Source of the DNA: Anaerolineaceae bacterium
GTDB taxonomy: Bacteria > Chloroflexota > Anaerolineae > Aggregatilineales > Phototrophicaceae
Assembly: GCA_026708325.1 (NCBI GenBank)
Contig: JAPOVC010000022.1
Span: 62,001 to 126,000, forward strand
Reading direction: 5' to 3'
Length of the DNA: 64,000 nt
In this document: positions 1 through 6,987 of the stretch, one piece after another
How the letters are laid out: every line of letters starts with the position of its first letter
Numbering within the stretch: position 1 is the stretch's first letter
Translations under genes and position numbers: made by a program
Notes under the pieces: generated by a model
Told to the model about the DNA's origin: nothing
The model's database searches: none
What the model saw: the letters and a program-made list of their open reading frames with translations, nothing else

Positions 1-229
1 CTGTGGTCGTGGACTTTCCCTCCCCCAATGGCGTGGGGGTCACAGCCGTGACGTCGATGTACTTCGCATCCGGCCGGTCTCGCAGCCTGTCGAGCACCTC
101 CAGCCGCAATTTGGCCACGTGCGGCGAGCCATAGAGGTCAAGGTCCTCCGCTTCGAGCCCCATCCCGGCCGCGATTTCATGGCAGTGCTTCAGTTCTGCC
201 TGACGGGCGATTTCAAGGTCGCTGCGCAT
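1..229 (-). CDS. fhs: Formate-tetrahydrofolate ligase, N-terminal part
   Basis: This is the first 76 codons of formyltetrahydrofolate synthetase, which makes 10-formyl-THF from formate, THF and ATP in one-carbon metabolism. The gene runs off the left edge of the window. The N-terminus has the family pattern: an opening SDLEIARQAELK helix, then a LYG motif, then the ATP-binding P-loop TPTPLGEGKSTTT at about residues 64-76. The ATG at 229 is preceded by an AGGGAC ribosome site. The membrane-protein gene on the same strand ends 54 bases upstream, so the two may be co-transcribed. The full enzyme is usually about 550-560 residues; only the start can be judged here. Confidence 0.9.
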   Translation of the reverse strand, partial: MRSDLEIARQAELKHCHEIAAGMGLEAEDLDLYGSPHVAKLRLEVLDRLRDRPDAKYIDVTAVTPTPLGEGKSTTT

Positions 230-283
230 GGTTCGGTCCCTGTTTATGCATGTCTGGTTTGAATGTATCACATGCCTGCCGCT

Positions 284-871
284 TCAGGCGCTGCGCAGGG
301 CGCTGGTCGGGCTCGCGACGGGCGTGCCGGATGGCGTGAAGGGCGGAATCGTCGGCGTTTCCGTCAGGCTTCGAGGATCAGGTGTAATGGTGGAAAGCGG
401 CGTCGGCGTGTCTTCGGGAGTCGGCGTTGGCTCCAGCGCGCGCAGAAGCGAACGGTGCATGTAGACGGACTCAATACGACGTGAGCGCGGTTCCTCGTCG
501 ACCAGCATCCAGTCCGGGTTCGAAGACGCCGGAAACATGACGCAGACTTCGTCACCTTCGAAGAGCGCCCTCACGATACCCGCATCGAAGGAAGGCGAGG
601 ACCTCACGATCGCCTCTTCCACCACCACAACGAAGGGTTGGCATTCCGGCCAGGGCGTGCGGGTGGGCGGCGGGGCCAGGACCACCTGACGTGTCATTTC
701 CCTGACGACAGTGGCGCTCGCGTCCTCGCGGGCCTGCTGCGTGACTTCCCGAACGCCCAGCCCGCCGCTGCGCAGGTAGTTTTGTACGCCCTGCCAGAGA
801 TACCAGCCGGCAAACACAATGGCCACAGCGACCAGGATGATCAGCCAGGTGGGTTGGAATCCACGCCCCAT
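284..871 (-). CDS. Membrane-anchored protein with SH3-like domain and Thr/Pro-rich tail
   Basis: A 195-residue protein of unknown function. One hydrophobic helix lies at about residues 8-30 (WLIILVAVAIVFAGWYLW). A short linker and a compact domain at about residues 75-145 follow; its layout (IVRSSPSF, then LFEGDEVCV, then WMLVDE) resembles bacterial SH3b domains. The C-terminal 45 residues are rich in Thr and Pro (PTPTPEDTPTP). The predicted topology is an N-in single-pass anchor with an outer domain. The ATG at 871 is preferred over the TTG just before it because GAGG lies at a suitable distance. The SH3b assignment is by pattern only. Confidence 0.65.
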   Translation of the reverse strand: MGRGFQPTWLIILVAVAIVFAGWYLWQGVQNYLRSGGLGVREVTQQAREDASATVVREMTRQVVLAPPPTRTPWPECQPFVVVVEEAIVRSSPSFDAGIVRALFEGDEVCVMFPASSNPDWMLVDEEPRSRRIESVYMHRSLLRALEPTPTPEDTPTPLSTITPDPRSLTETPTIPPFTPSGTPVASPTSALRSA

Positions 872-1310
872 CAATGCCTCGCAGCCCCCTGCCCTGCCTC
901 AATTCTACAGCCGAATGGCGCGCCTGCCGCAAGCCCGTGGCCTTGCGCTGCCACCTGGCTTGCGCCTCATTCGTCCGCAAGTCATGGCGCAATCCATGGT
1001 CCAGACGCGACACTACGACTAGTCAGCCTTATTGGAGGCCGACGGTCAGCCCGGGGTATTGGGCAAGGTGGCTTCGCAATTGATGTGTCTGCACCGTCCC
1101 GTGCAGCAGTTTCACGCGCCCCGGATGCCGGAGTGTGGAGTCAAAGAAGGCTGGTCCAGCGGAGTACCGTCACATGCCTGCGAACGAAGAGCGGCCCGCC
1201 GCCTGCGACGCCGTCATTTCACCCTGCGTTTGCTGGCGCGCTTTTTGCCAACACAAAAGTAAAGAAAAAGGGCGCCGCAGCGCCCTTCTCACGGCGATTG
1301 GCGGAACACC
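872..1310. other. Intergenic region, 439 bp, no supported gene
   Basis: No reading frame here has a convincing start, composition or known domain. The right edge holds the terminator of the isocitrate dehydrogenase gene. On the minus strand a TAGAAT hexamer (plus-strand 902-907) lies about 30 bases upstream of the membrane-protein start and could be its -10 box, with no good -35. The stretch 1020-1255 shows nothing I can name. Confidence 0.5.
1265..1290 (-). terminator. Intrinsic terminator after icd
   Basis: A perfect 8-bp stem (1268-1275 with 1280-1287) and a 4-base loop are followed, read on the minus strand, by CTTTTTCTTTACTTTT. It lies just downstream of the icd stop codon, as expected for a Rho-independent terminator of that transcript. 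Confidence 0.8.
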
Positions 1311-2561
1311 CTACCCCATATTGTCGATGATGGCCGTGGCGAATGCGCTGGTGGGGACCTCGGTTGCACCTTCCATCTGGCGCGCGAAATCGTAGGTCAC
1401 AATCTTTTGCGCCAGAGTCTTTTCGTAGGCAACGCCAATCAGGTCCGCCGCCTCATTCCAACCTATGTGCTCCAGCATCATGACTCCGCTGAACAGCAGT
1501 GAGCCGGGATTGACCTTGTCCAGATTGGTGTACTTGGGCGCGGTACCATGCGTCGCCTCAAAGAGCGCGACCTCGTCACCGACGTTGGCACCGGGCGCAA
1601 TGCCCACGCCGCCCACTTCTGCCGCGAGGGCGTCGCTCAAATAGTCACCGTTCAAATTGGTGGTGGCGATGACATCGTGCTCACGCGGCCGCAGCAACAT
1701 CTTCTGAAACATGATGTCCGCGATCGTGTCCTGCAAGAGGATGCGGTCCTCCGGCACCTGACCCCCATGGTCGCTGGCCACCTCGTCCCAGGAAATCGTC
1801 TCCTCCGGGAATTCCTCGCGCCCGAGCTCATAGCCCCAGTTGACAAAGGCTCCTTCGGTGAATTTCTGGATGTTCCCCTTGTGGACGAAGGTCACACTTT
1901 TGCGCCCGCGTTCGATGGCGTAGCGAATGGCGGCGCGAATCAGGCGTTTGCTGCCAAAGGCGCTGACCGGTTTGATGCCGAGTCCGGCGCCCTCGAAAAA
2001 GCTGGTCACCCCCATTTCCTCGCGCAGGAATCGCGCCAGCTTTTCATTCTCGGGCGTCCCGGATTCGTACTCGATGCCGGCGTAGATGTCCTCTGTGTTT
2101 TCGCGGAAGATTACGACGTCAACGTCCTGCGGCTGACGCAGGGGGCTGGGCACGCCTTCGTACCAACGCACAGGGCGAATGCAACTGTACAGGTCCAGCA
2201 CCTGCCGCAGAGTGACGTTCAGACTGCGAAAGCCGCCACCCACGGGCGTCGTCAACGGCCCCTTGATGCCCACCAGAAACTCGCGCAGGGCATCGAAGGT
2301 CTCTTCCGGCATATAGTTACCGTCGTATATCCCGGCCGCCTTTTCACCGGCATAGATTTCCATCCAGGAGACCCGACGCTTGCCGCGATAGGCTTTCTCG
2401 ATCGCCGCGTCCCAAATTCGCCGGCTGGCCGTCATGATGTCGTAGCCGATGCCGTCTCCCTCAATGAACAGCAAGACGGGGTTGTCCGGCACGTTCAGCG
2501 CCCCGTTGCTGGCAGTGATCTTCTCTCCATGATCGGGGACCCTGATCTTGTCAAAGGCCAT
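1311..2561 (-). CDS. icd: Isocitrate dehydrogenase (NADP-dependent)
   Basis: This enzyme oxidatively decarboxylates isocitrate to 2-oxoglutarate in the TCA cycle. At 416 residues it has the same length as the Escherichia coli enzyme. The substrate loop [10 protein letters not shown] puts Ser113 and Asn115 at the E. coli positions, with Arg119 and Arg129 following. The HGTAPKY motif carries the Lys-Tyr pair that favours NADP over [14 protein letters not shown] and the metal-binding acidic residues are also present. Homoisocitrate dehydrogenase was considered because of the homocitrate operon at 21.6-24.5 kb, but the Ser113/Asn115 pair argues for isocitrate. It has its own extended -10 promoter and downstream terminator, so it is probably monocistronic. 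Confidence 0.95.
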   Translation of the reverse strand: MAFDKIRVPDHGEKITASNGALNVPDNPVLLFIEGDGIGYDIMTASRRIWDAAIEKAYRGKRRVSWMEIYAGEKAAGIYDGNYMPEETFDALREFLVGIKGPLTTPVGGGFRSLNVTLRQVLDLYSCIRPVRWYEGVPSPLRQPQDVDVVIFRENTEDIYAGIEYESGTPENEKLARFLREEMGVTSFFEGAGLGIKPVSAFGSKRLIRAAIRYAIERGRKSVTFVHKGNIQKFTEGAFVNWGYELGREEFPEETISWDEVASDHGGQVPEDRILLQDTIADIMFQKMLLRPREHDVIATTNLNGDYLSDALAAEVGGVGIAPGANVGDEVALFEATHGTAPKYTNLDKVNPGSLLFSGVMMLEHIGWNEAADLIGVAYEKTLAQKIVTYDFARQMEGATEVPTSAFATAIIDNMG

Positions 2562-2600
2562 CGCTCACGTGTCTCCTCATCCGGTCTGCATCAGGCGAGC

Positions 2601-2609
2601 AGTATAGCA
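2601..2609 (-). promoter_or_regulatory. Extended -10 promoter of icd
   Basis: On the minus strand this reads TGCTATACT, an extended -10 element (TGn plus TATACT). It lies 39 bases upstream of the icd ATG and predicts a short leader of about 33 bases. No clear -35 box is present, which an extended -10 can tolerate. The same nonamer precedes three other minus-strand genes in this window. Confidence 0.65.
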
Positions 2610-2624
2610 CAGATTGCGGCGTTG

Positions 2625-2640
2625 TGAGGCTTACGCCTCA
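2625..2640 (-). terminator. Stem-loop at the dehydrogenase stop codon, possible terminator
   Basis: TGAGGC and GCCTCA pair perfectly around a 4-base loop, and the hairpin contains the stop codon of the upstream dehydrogenase gene. There is no T-run after it on the minus strand, so intrinsic termination is doubtful. It could stabilise the 3' end of the dehydrogenase mRNA. Confidence 0.3.
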
Positions 2641-3648
2641 GGCAGTCGGGCCCCAGGGCTCGATGAGCACCTTGCCGCTCTGCCCGGTAAGTTGCAGTTC
2701 AAAGGCGTGCTGGATGTCATCAATGTGAAAGCGATGGGTCACCAGCTTGTCGAGTTGTGGCCGGACGTTGCGGATCTGCTGCATGATGCGCGGCGCCAGG
2801 CCCAGATTGTAATGCCAGGTACCCACCAGGGTCAGGCCCTTGCGTATCATGTCCCTGCTGATGTAAAGCGGCGTGGCATCGCTGCATTCGCCGACGAAGG
2901 ACACCGAGCCCAGACGGCGCACGGCATCGATGCAGAGCCGGTGGGCGGCCACTACCCCGGAACAGTCCATCGCCTTGTCTACACCCACGCCATCGGTCAG
3001 GTCCAGGATTTGCTCAAGCGCGCCGTCGGGCTTCAGCACGACGTCCGCGCCCAGTTCCCGCGCAAGACTGGCGCGATAGGGGTTCATTTCAACGGCGATC
3101 ACGCGGGCGCCGCGATAGACAGCGTTGATGACGCCACCCAGTCCCACCGGACCCATGCCGGTGATAAGCAGCGTTTCGCCAGGGTCCAGTCCCATTTTGT
3201 CCAGCCCGCCGTAGGTCGGACCGAGTCCGCAGCAGGCCATCGACGCATGTTCGATTGAAATGTCGTCAGGGACCGGCACCAGTTGCCAGTCCTGTTTAAG
3301 CATGTATTGGGCGACCGTGCCGCTGCCATTTCTCAATGTGGCTCCGGCGTCACTCAGGCAGTAAATGAAGTCACCGGTGTCGCAATAGTCACAGTCCCCA
3401 CAGGGGATCTGGGGCATGACGACGACTCGCTGGCCCGGTTGAACAAGCGTCGATCCGCCTGCCTCCAGCACCTCACCTGCCGCTTCATGACCCAGAGTTT
3501 CGCGCAGATCGCCCGCCTGGAAGGACTTGTAGTCCGTACACAGCGGCGCCACCGTCACCTTGAGCAGCACGCGCCGTTCGTCCGCCTGCGGGTCGGGGAA
3601 CTCCTTCACCTGTGTTTGCTGTACGCCGGTTATCGTCGCCTGCTTCAT
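2638..3648 (-). CDS. Zinc-dependent alcohol dehydrogenase (MDR family)
   Basis: A 336-residue medium-chain dehydrogenase/reductase. It has the catalytic zinc Cys37 (APLCTDYKS), the GHEAAGEV histidine motif, and a four-cysteine structural zinc lobe (IPCGDCDYC followed by a fourth Cys). A Rossmann fold follows, with GMGPVGLGG as the nucleotide loop. The substrate is unknown; polyol or secondary alcohol oxidation with NAD(P) is typical. The ATG at 3648 has a strong GGGAGGAA site. The start overlaps the stop of the upstream phosphohexomutase by four bases, so the two are translationally coupled, which hints at a carbohydrate-derived substrate. Confidence 0.85.
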   Translation of the reverse strand: MKQATITGVQQTQVKEFPDPQADERRVLLKVTVAPLCTDYKSFQAGDLRETLGHEAAGEVLEAGGSTLVQPGQRVVVMPQIPCGDCDYCDTGDFIYCLSDAGATLRNGSGTVAQYMLKQDWQLVPVPDDISIEHASMACCGLGPTYGGLDKMGLDPGETLLITGMGPVGLGGVINAVYRGARVIAVEMNPYRASLARELGADVVLKPDGALEQILDLTDGVGVDKAMDCSGVVAAHRLCIDAVRRLGSVSFVGECSDATPLYISRDMIRKGLTLVGTWHYNLGLAPRIMQQIRNVRPQLDKLVTHRFHIDDIQHAFELQLTGQSGKVLIEPWGPTA

Positions 3649-5093
3649 GAATTCCTCCCGTCGATCAAATCGTTCCCCATCGCCTGGCCCTCACGCAGCA
3701 GGACCGGTACCGCTTCCGTCGTCGGCGCCTCTGCGTAAATGCGAAGTAGAGGTTCGGTGCCGCTGGGTCGAATGAGCAACCAGCTGCCGTCTGCCAGCCA
3801 GAATTTCACGCCGTCCGTGGTATCCACCCGCGTGACGCCTTCCCCACCAAGGGTAGTCGGCGCGTCATCTGTCAGACGACGGACCAGTTCGCCTTTTGGC
3901 AACTGGACGTCCAGGTGCGCGTCAAAGCGACCGTAGTGCGCCGGCCCGAATTCTGCCTGCAGGTCCGCCACAATTTCGTGGAGCGGCGCCTGCGCCTGGG
4001 CCATGATTTCCAGCAGCAACAGGCCCATCAGGATGCCGTCACCCTCCGGAATATGGCCGCGAATGGAGATGCCGCCACTTTCCTCCCCGCCGATGAGTAC
4101 GTCATCCTGCATCATCAGGTCGGCGATGTGATTGAAGCCCACCGGCGTTTCATGCAGCGGCAGCCCGTACCGGCGGCAAAGGTTGTTGATCATGCGGGTC
4201 GTCGAAATCGTCTTGACCACCGCGCCCCGCATGTCCCGCTGCTCCACCAGGTGGCGCAGCGCCAGCGCAAAAATCTGGTGAGGGTCGACGAAATTGCCCA
4301 ACGCATCGATGGCGCCAATGCGGTCGGCATCACCGTCCGTCGCCAGGCCCACGTCGGCCTGGACGCGCTGCACGGCCGCAACCAGTTCGTTGAGATAGCG
4401 CAGGACGGGCTCCGGGTGGATGCCACCAAATCCCGGATTCAACACATCGCGGATTTCGTTGACCTGACAGCGGGAGCGCGACAGGATGGTCTTGATTGCG
4501 CCACGCCCGGCCCCCCACATGGCGTCCACCATGACGGACAGTTCACGCCTTGAGATCTGGTCGACGTCCACCAGCGTACTCAGATGCTGGTAATAGTCCC
4601 AGCCCGGATCGAAGCGTCGGATCTGGCCGGTTCGCAGACCTTCCTCGTAGTCCAGCCGCAGAGGCTCACGGCCGGCCTCTTCCAGGGTGCGCAGTTCCGC
4701 CTCGACCCCGGTGCACTGTTCCCTGGTGGCGCTGCCGCCATAGGCTGTTTTGAGCTTGAAACCGTTGTATCTCGGCGGGTTGTGACTGGCCGTGATGACG
4801 ATCCCCGCGCTGGCGCCCTTCAGACGCACGTTCCAGGAAATGGCCGGTGTCGGTGCGTCCGTGCGCGTTAGCCAGGCGACGATGCCGTTGCCTGCCAGAA
4901 CACAGGCGACCTCCGCGGCGAATCGATCGGACAGAAAGCGGGTATCGTAACCCACCACCATTTCGGGCGGATCGCTGCCCTTGTGTTCACGCAACACCGC
5001 CTGCGCAACGGCCTGGGTCACCAGGGACAGGTTGCCGAATGTGAAGCTGTCAGCAATGACCGCGCGCCAACCGTCGGTGCCAAAACTGATCAT
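3645..5093 (-). CDS. Phosphoglucomutase/phosphomannomutase family protein
   Basis: An alpha-D-phosphohexomutase of 482 residues that moves phosphate between C1 and C6 of a hexose phosphate. All four family signatures are present: the phosphoserine loop TASHNPPRYNGFK with Ser103, the metal loop DGDADR, the sugar loop GGEESGGIS and the phosphate loop RPSGTEPLLRIY. The ATG at 5093 was chosen because FGTDGWR, the family's normal N-terminus, follows at once and AGGGAC lies upstream; a longer reading frame adds 33 atypical residues. Glucose or mannose preference cannot be decided from sequence. It is the first gene of a two-gene unit with the zinc dehydrogenase. Confidence 0.9.
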   Translation of the reverse strand: MISFGTDGWRAVIADSFTFGNLSLVTQAVAQAVLREHKGSDPPEMVVGYDTRFLSDRFAAEVACVLAGNGIVAWLTRTDAPTPAISWNVRLKGASAGIVITASHNPPRYNGFKLKTAYGGSATREQCTGVEAELRTLEEAGREPLRLDYEEGLRTGQIRRFDPGWDYYQHLSTLVDVDQISRRELSVMVDAMWGAGRGAIKTILSRSRCQVNEIRDVLNPGFGGIHPEPVLRYLNELVAAVQRVQADVGLATDGDADRIGAIDALGNFVDPHQIFALALRHLVEQRDMRGAVVKTISTTRMINNLCRRYGLPLHETPVGFNHIADLMMQDDVLIGGEESGGISIRGHIPEGDGILMGLLLLEIMAQAQAPLHEIVADLQAEFGPAHYGRFDAHLDVQLPKGELVRRLTDDAPTTLGGEGVTRVDTTDGVKFWLADGSWLLIRPSGTEPLLRIYAEAPTTEAVPVLLREGQAMGNDLIDGRNS

Positions 5094-5185
5094 CGTCCAG
5101 TCCCTGTGTCGGAGGCGCAAGTCACCTGAAAGTCCGGGCCCGGGCCATTGTACCACCCCTGCCGACTTCCCGGCGCTTTCAGTCC

Positions 5186-5213
5186 CTGACATTCAGTCTG
5201 ACCGTGATATACT
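5186..5213 (+). promoter_or_regulatory. Promoter of the RNase J gene
   Basis: CTGACA at 5186-5191 and TATACT at 5208-5213 are separated by 16 bases, and TGA directly before the -10 makes it an extended -10. Transcription would start near 5220 and give a leader of about 79 bases. This is among the best sigma-70-like promoters in the window. Confidence 0.7.
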
Positions 5214-5228
5214 GGGCGGCGAAGAGAT

Positions 5229-5273
5229 TTCTTTTTCCTTGCGACCCGAAAAAGAAGCGAAAGGTGCGCACCT
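5229..5273 (+). promoter_or_regulatory. Two stem-loops in the RNase J mRNA leader
   Basis: TTCTTTTTC (5229-5237) pairs perfectly with GAAAAAGAA (5248-5256) around a 10-base loop. It is followed by a perfect 12-bp palindrome at 5262-5273. Both lie inside the predicted leader, just before the start codon, and the usual Shine-Dalgarno sequence is weak. Leader structures mediate feedback control in some ribonuclease genes; a similar role here is inference. Confidence 0.5.
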
Positions 5274-5298
5274 GGCACTTTGCCCGGTGCAATGAGTC

Positions 5299-6987
5299 AT
5301 GCAGAAACATAGTTTGCGAATTGTCCCGCTGGGCGGCCTCGGCGAAATCGGCAAAAACATGACGGTTGTCGAATGGGGCGACGATGCCATCCTGATTGAC
5401 AGCGGCATCATGTTTCCCGAGAACGACATGCTGGGCGTCGATTACATCATCCCGGATTTCAGCTATCTGCGGGAAAAGGAAGACCTCCGCCTGCACGGCA
5501 TCCTGTATACCCACGGCCACGAAGACCACACCGGCGCCATCGCCCACGTCATCGAGGCTTTCCCCGGCACGCCCGTCTGGGCTACGCCCCTGACGGCTGC
5601 CCTGCTCAAGGTCAAACTGAAAGACGCCAGGCAACAGGACCACTGTGAGGTCAACATCTTTCAGCCAGGCGCCGATTTCCAGGTTGGGCCCTTTCCCATC
5701 GAGAGTTTCCGGGTTTGCCACAGCATTCCCGATTGCGTCGGCTTCGGCATCAACACGCCTCTCGGCCTCATCGTTCATACCGGTGACTACAAGTTCGACA
5801 ACACGCCGCCAGACGGGCACCGGCCGGACTATGCGAAGCTGGCCGACTTTTCGCGCCGGGGGGTCCTGCTGCTGCTGGCCGACAGCACCAATGCCGACCG
5901 GCCAGGCTGGACGCCTTCGGAGAGTACGGTGGTCGCCGCCTTTGACGAGGTCTTTGAAGAGGCCCGCGGCCGAATCATGATCGCCACTTTCGCCTCGCAC
6001 CTGCAACGAATCCAGCAAGTGGCCGATTGCGCCCGACAGCACGGCCGACGAATGGCAATCGCCGGCTACAGCATGAATGCCAACGTCCGCATGGCGCGCG
6101 CGATGGGCATTCTGAAACTGGACGAAGACATCCTGGTCGAACTGTCAGCGAGCAACGACCTGCCTTCTGAAAACGTCGTTATCATGGTGACCGGCACCCA
6201 GGGCGAGCCTTCCGCAGTCCTCGGACGTCTGGCCCAGGGACGTCACCATCAACTCGATGTCCGGCCGGACGACACCATTGTGGTGTCGGCTCACGCCATC
6301 CCTGGCAACGAGGAAATGGTCTACCGCACCATCAACCGTCTCTTCCAGCGTGGCGCCAACGTGCTCTACGACCCCGTCGCGCCGGTACACGTTTCCGGCC
6401 ACGCCTGTCAGGAAGAGATGAAACTTATGCTCAATCTGACGCAGCCGCGCTATTTCGTGCCGGTGCACGGTGAACTGCGGCATCTGATGGCCCATGCGCG
6501 CCTGGCGCTGGCTTCCGGTCTGCCGGAGAAGAACATTCGCGTCGTCGAAAACGGCAGCGTCGTCAGCATTGACGAGGAGGGTATCCAGATCGGTGAGCGC
6601 GTTCCTGGCGGCTACGTTTTCGTCGATGGCAGCGGCGTCGGTGACGTCGGGCCGGCGGTCATGCGCGACCGGGAAACCCTTGGCAAGGATGGCTTCCTCG
6701 TCGTCGTGGCCAACCTGGACGCCGACAGTGGCGAGCTTGTCGCCGAGCCCGAAATCCTGACGCGGGGCTTCGTCTACCATCGCGAGGCCGATGACCTGAT
6801 AGAGAACATCCGCAAAACGGCCAGGGCATCGCTGGCGGATACCGCAGCCAGTCAGAATGGACGCCGTCGCAACATCCTGCAGGAACGCATCAGCCGGATG
6901 CTTTACAGTGAAACGAGGAGACGGCCGATGGTCTTCAGCATCATCAACGAGCACCAGGCCGCTGCTTCAGCGCCGTCGCCAGGGTAA
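5299..6987 (+). CDS. rnj: Ribonuclease J
   Basis: A 562-residue RNase J, a zinc-dependent endo- and 5'-3' exoribonuclease in mRNA decay and rRNA maturation. The N-terminal beta-lactamase fold starts with IVPLGGLGEIGKNM and carries the metal motif THGHEDHTGA at about residues 72-81. A beta-CASP domain follows, and the later HVSGHA motif belongs to the active site. A C-terminal domain ends in a conserved arginine-rich stretch. The length matches the family. It is preceded by a good promoter and a structured leader. Its last 21 bases overlap the 3' end of the convergent transglutaminase gene, so antisense contact between the two mRNAs is possible. Confidence 0.95.
   Translation: MQKHSLRIVPLGGLGEIGKNMTVVEWGDDAILIDSGIMFPENDMLGVDYIIPDFSYLREKEDLRLHGILYTHGHEDHTGAIAHVIEAFPGTPVWATPLTAALLKVKLKDARQQDHCEVNIFQPGADFQVGPFPIESFRVCHSIPDCVGFGINTPLGLIVHTGDYKFDNTPPDGHRPDYAKLADFSRRGVLLLLADSTNADRPGWTPSESTVVAAFDEVFEEARGRIMIATFASHLQRIQQVADCARQHGRRMAIAGYSMNANVRMARAMGILKLDEDILVELSASNDLPSENVVIMVTGTQGEPSAVLGRLAQGRHHQLDVRPDDTIVVSAHAIPGNEEMVYRTINRLFQRGANVLYDPVAPVHVSGHACQEEMKLMLNLTQPRYFVPVHGELRHLMAHARLALASGLPEKNIRVVENGSVVSIDEEGIQIGERVPGGYVFVDGSGVGDVGPAVMRDRETLGKDGFLVVVANLDADSGELVAEPEILTRGFVYHREADDLIENIRKTARASLADTAASQNGRRRNILQERISRMLYSETRRRPMVFSIINEHQAAASAPSPG

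Noticed and set aside
638..1330. Open frame of 230 codons on the plus strand
   Set aside because: It runs antisense to the membrane-protein gene and into the icd 3' end, has no ribosome site, and its composition (Arg/Ala/Pro-rich) is typical of a shadow frame in GC-rich DNA.
1311..2561. Homoisocitrate dehydrogenase partner for the homocitrate operon
   Set aside because: The Ser113/Asn115 and Lys-Tyr residues match NADP-isocitrate dehydrogenase, and the gene is 19 kb away with its own promoter and terminator.
1548..2627. Plus-strand frame of 359 codons opposite icd
   Set aside because: Antisense shadow of a well-supported isocitrate dehydrogenase gene; no domain or start signal.
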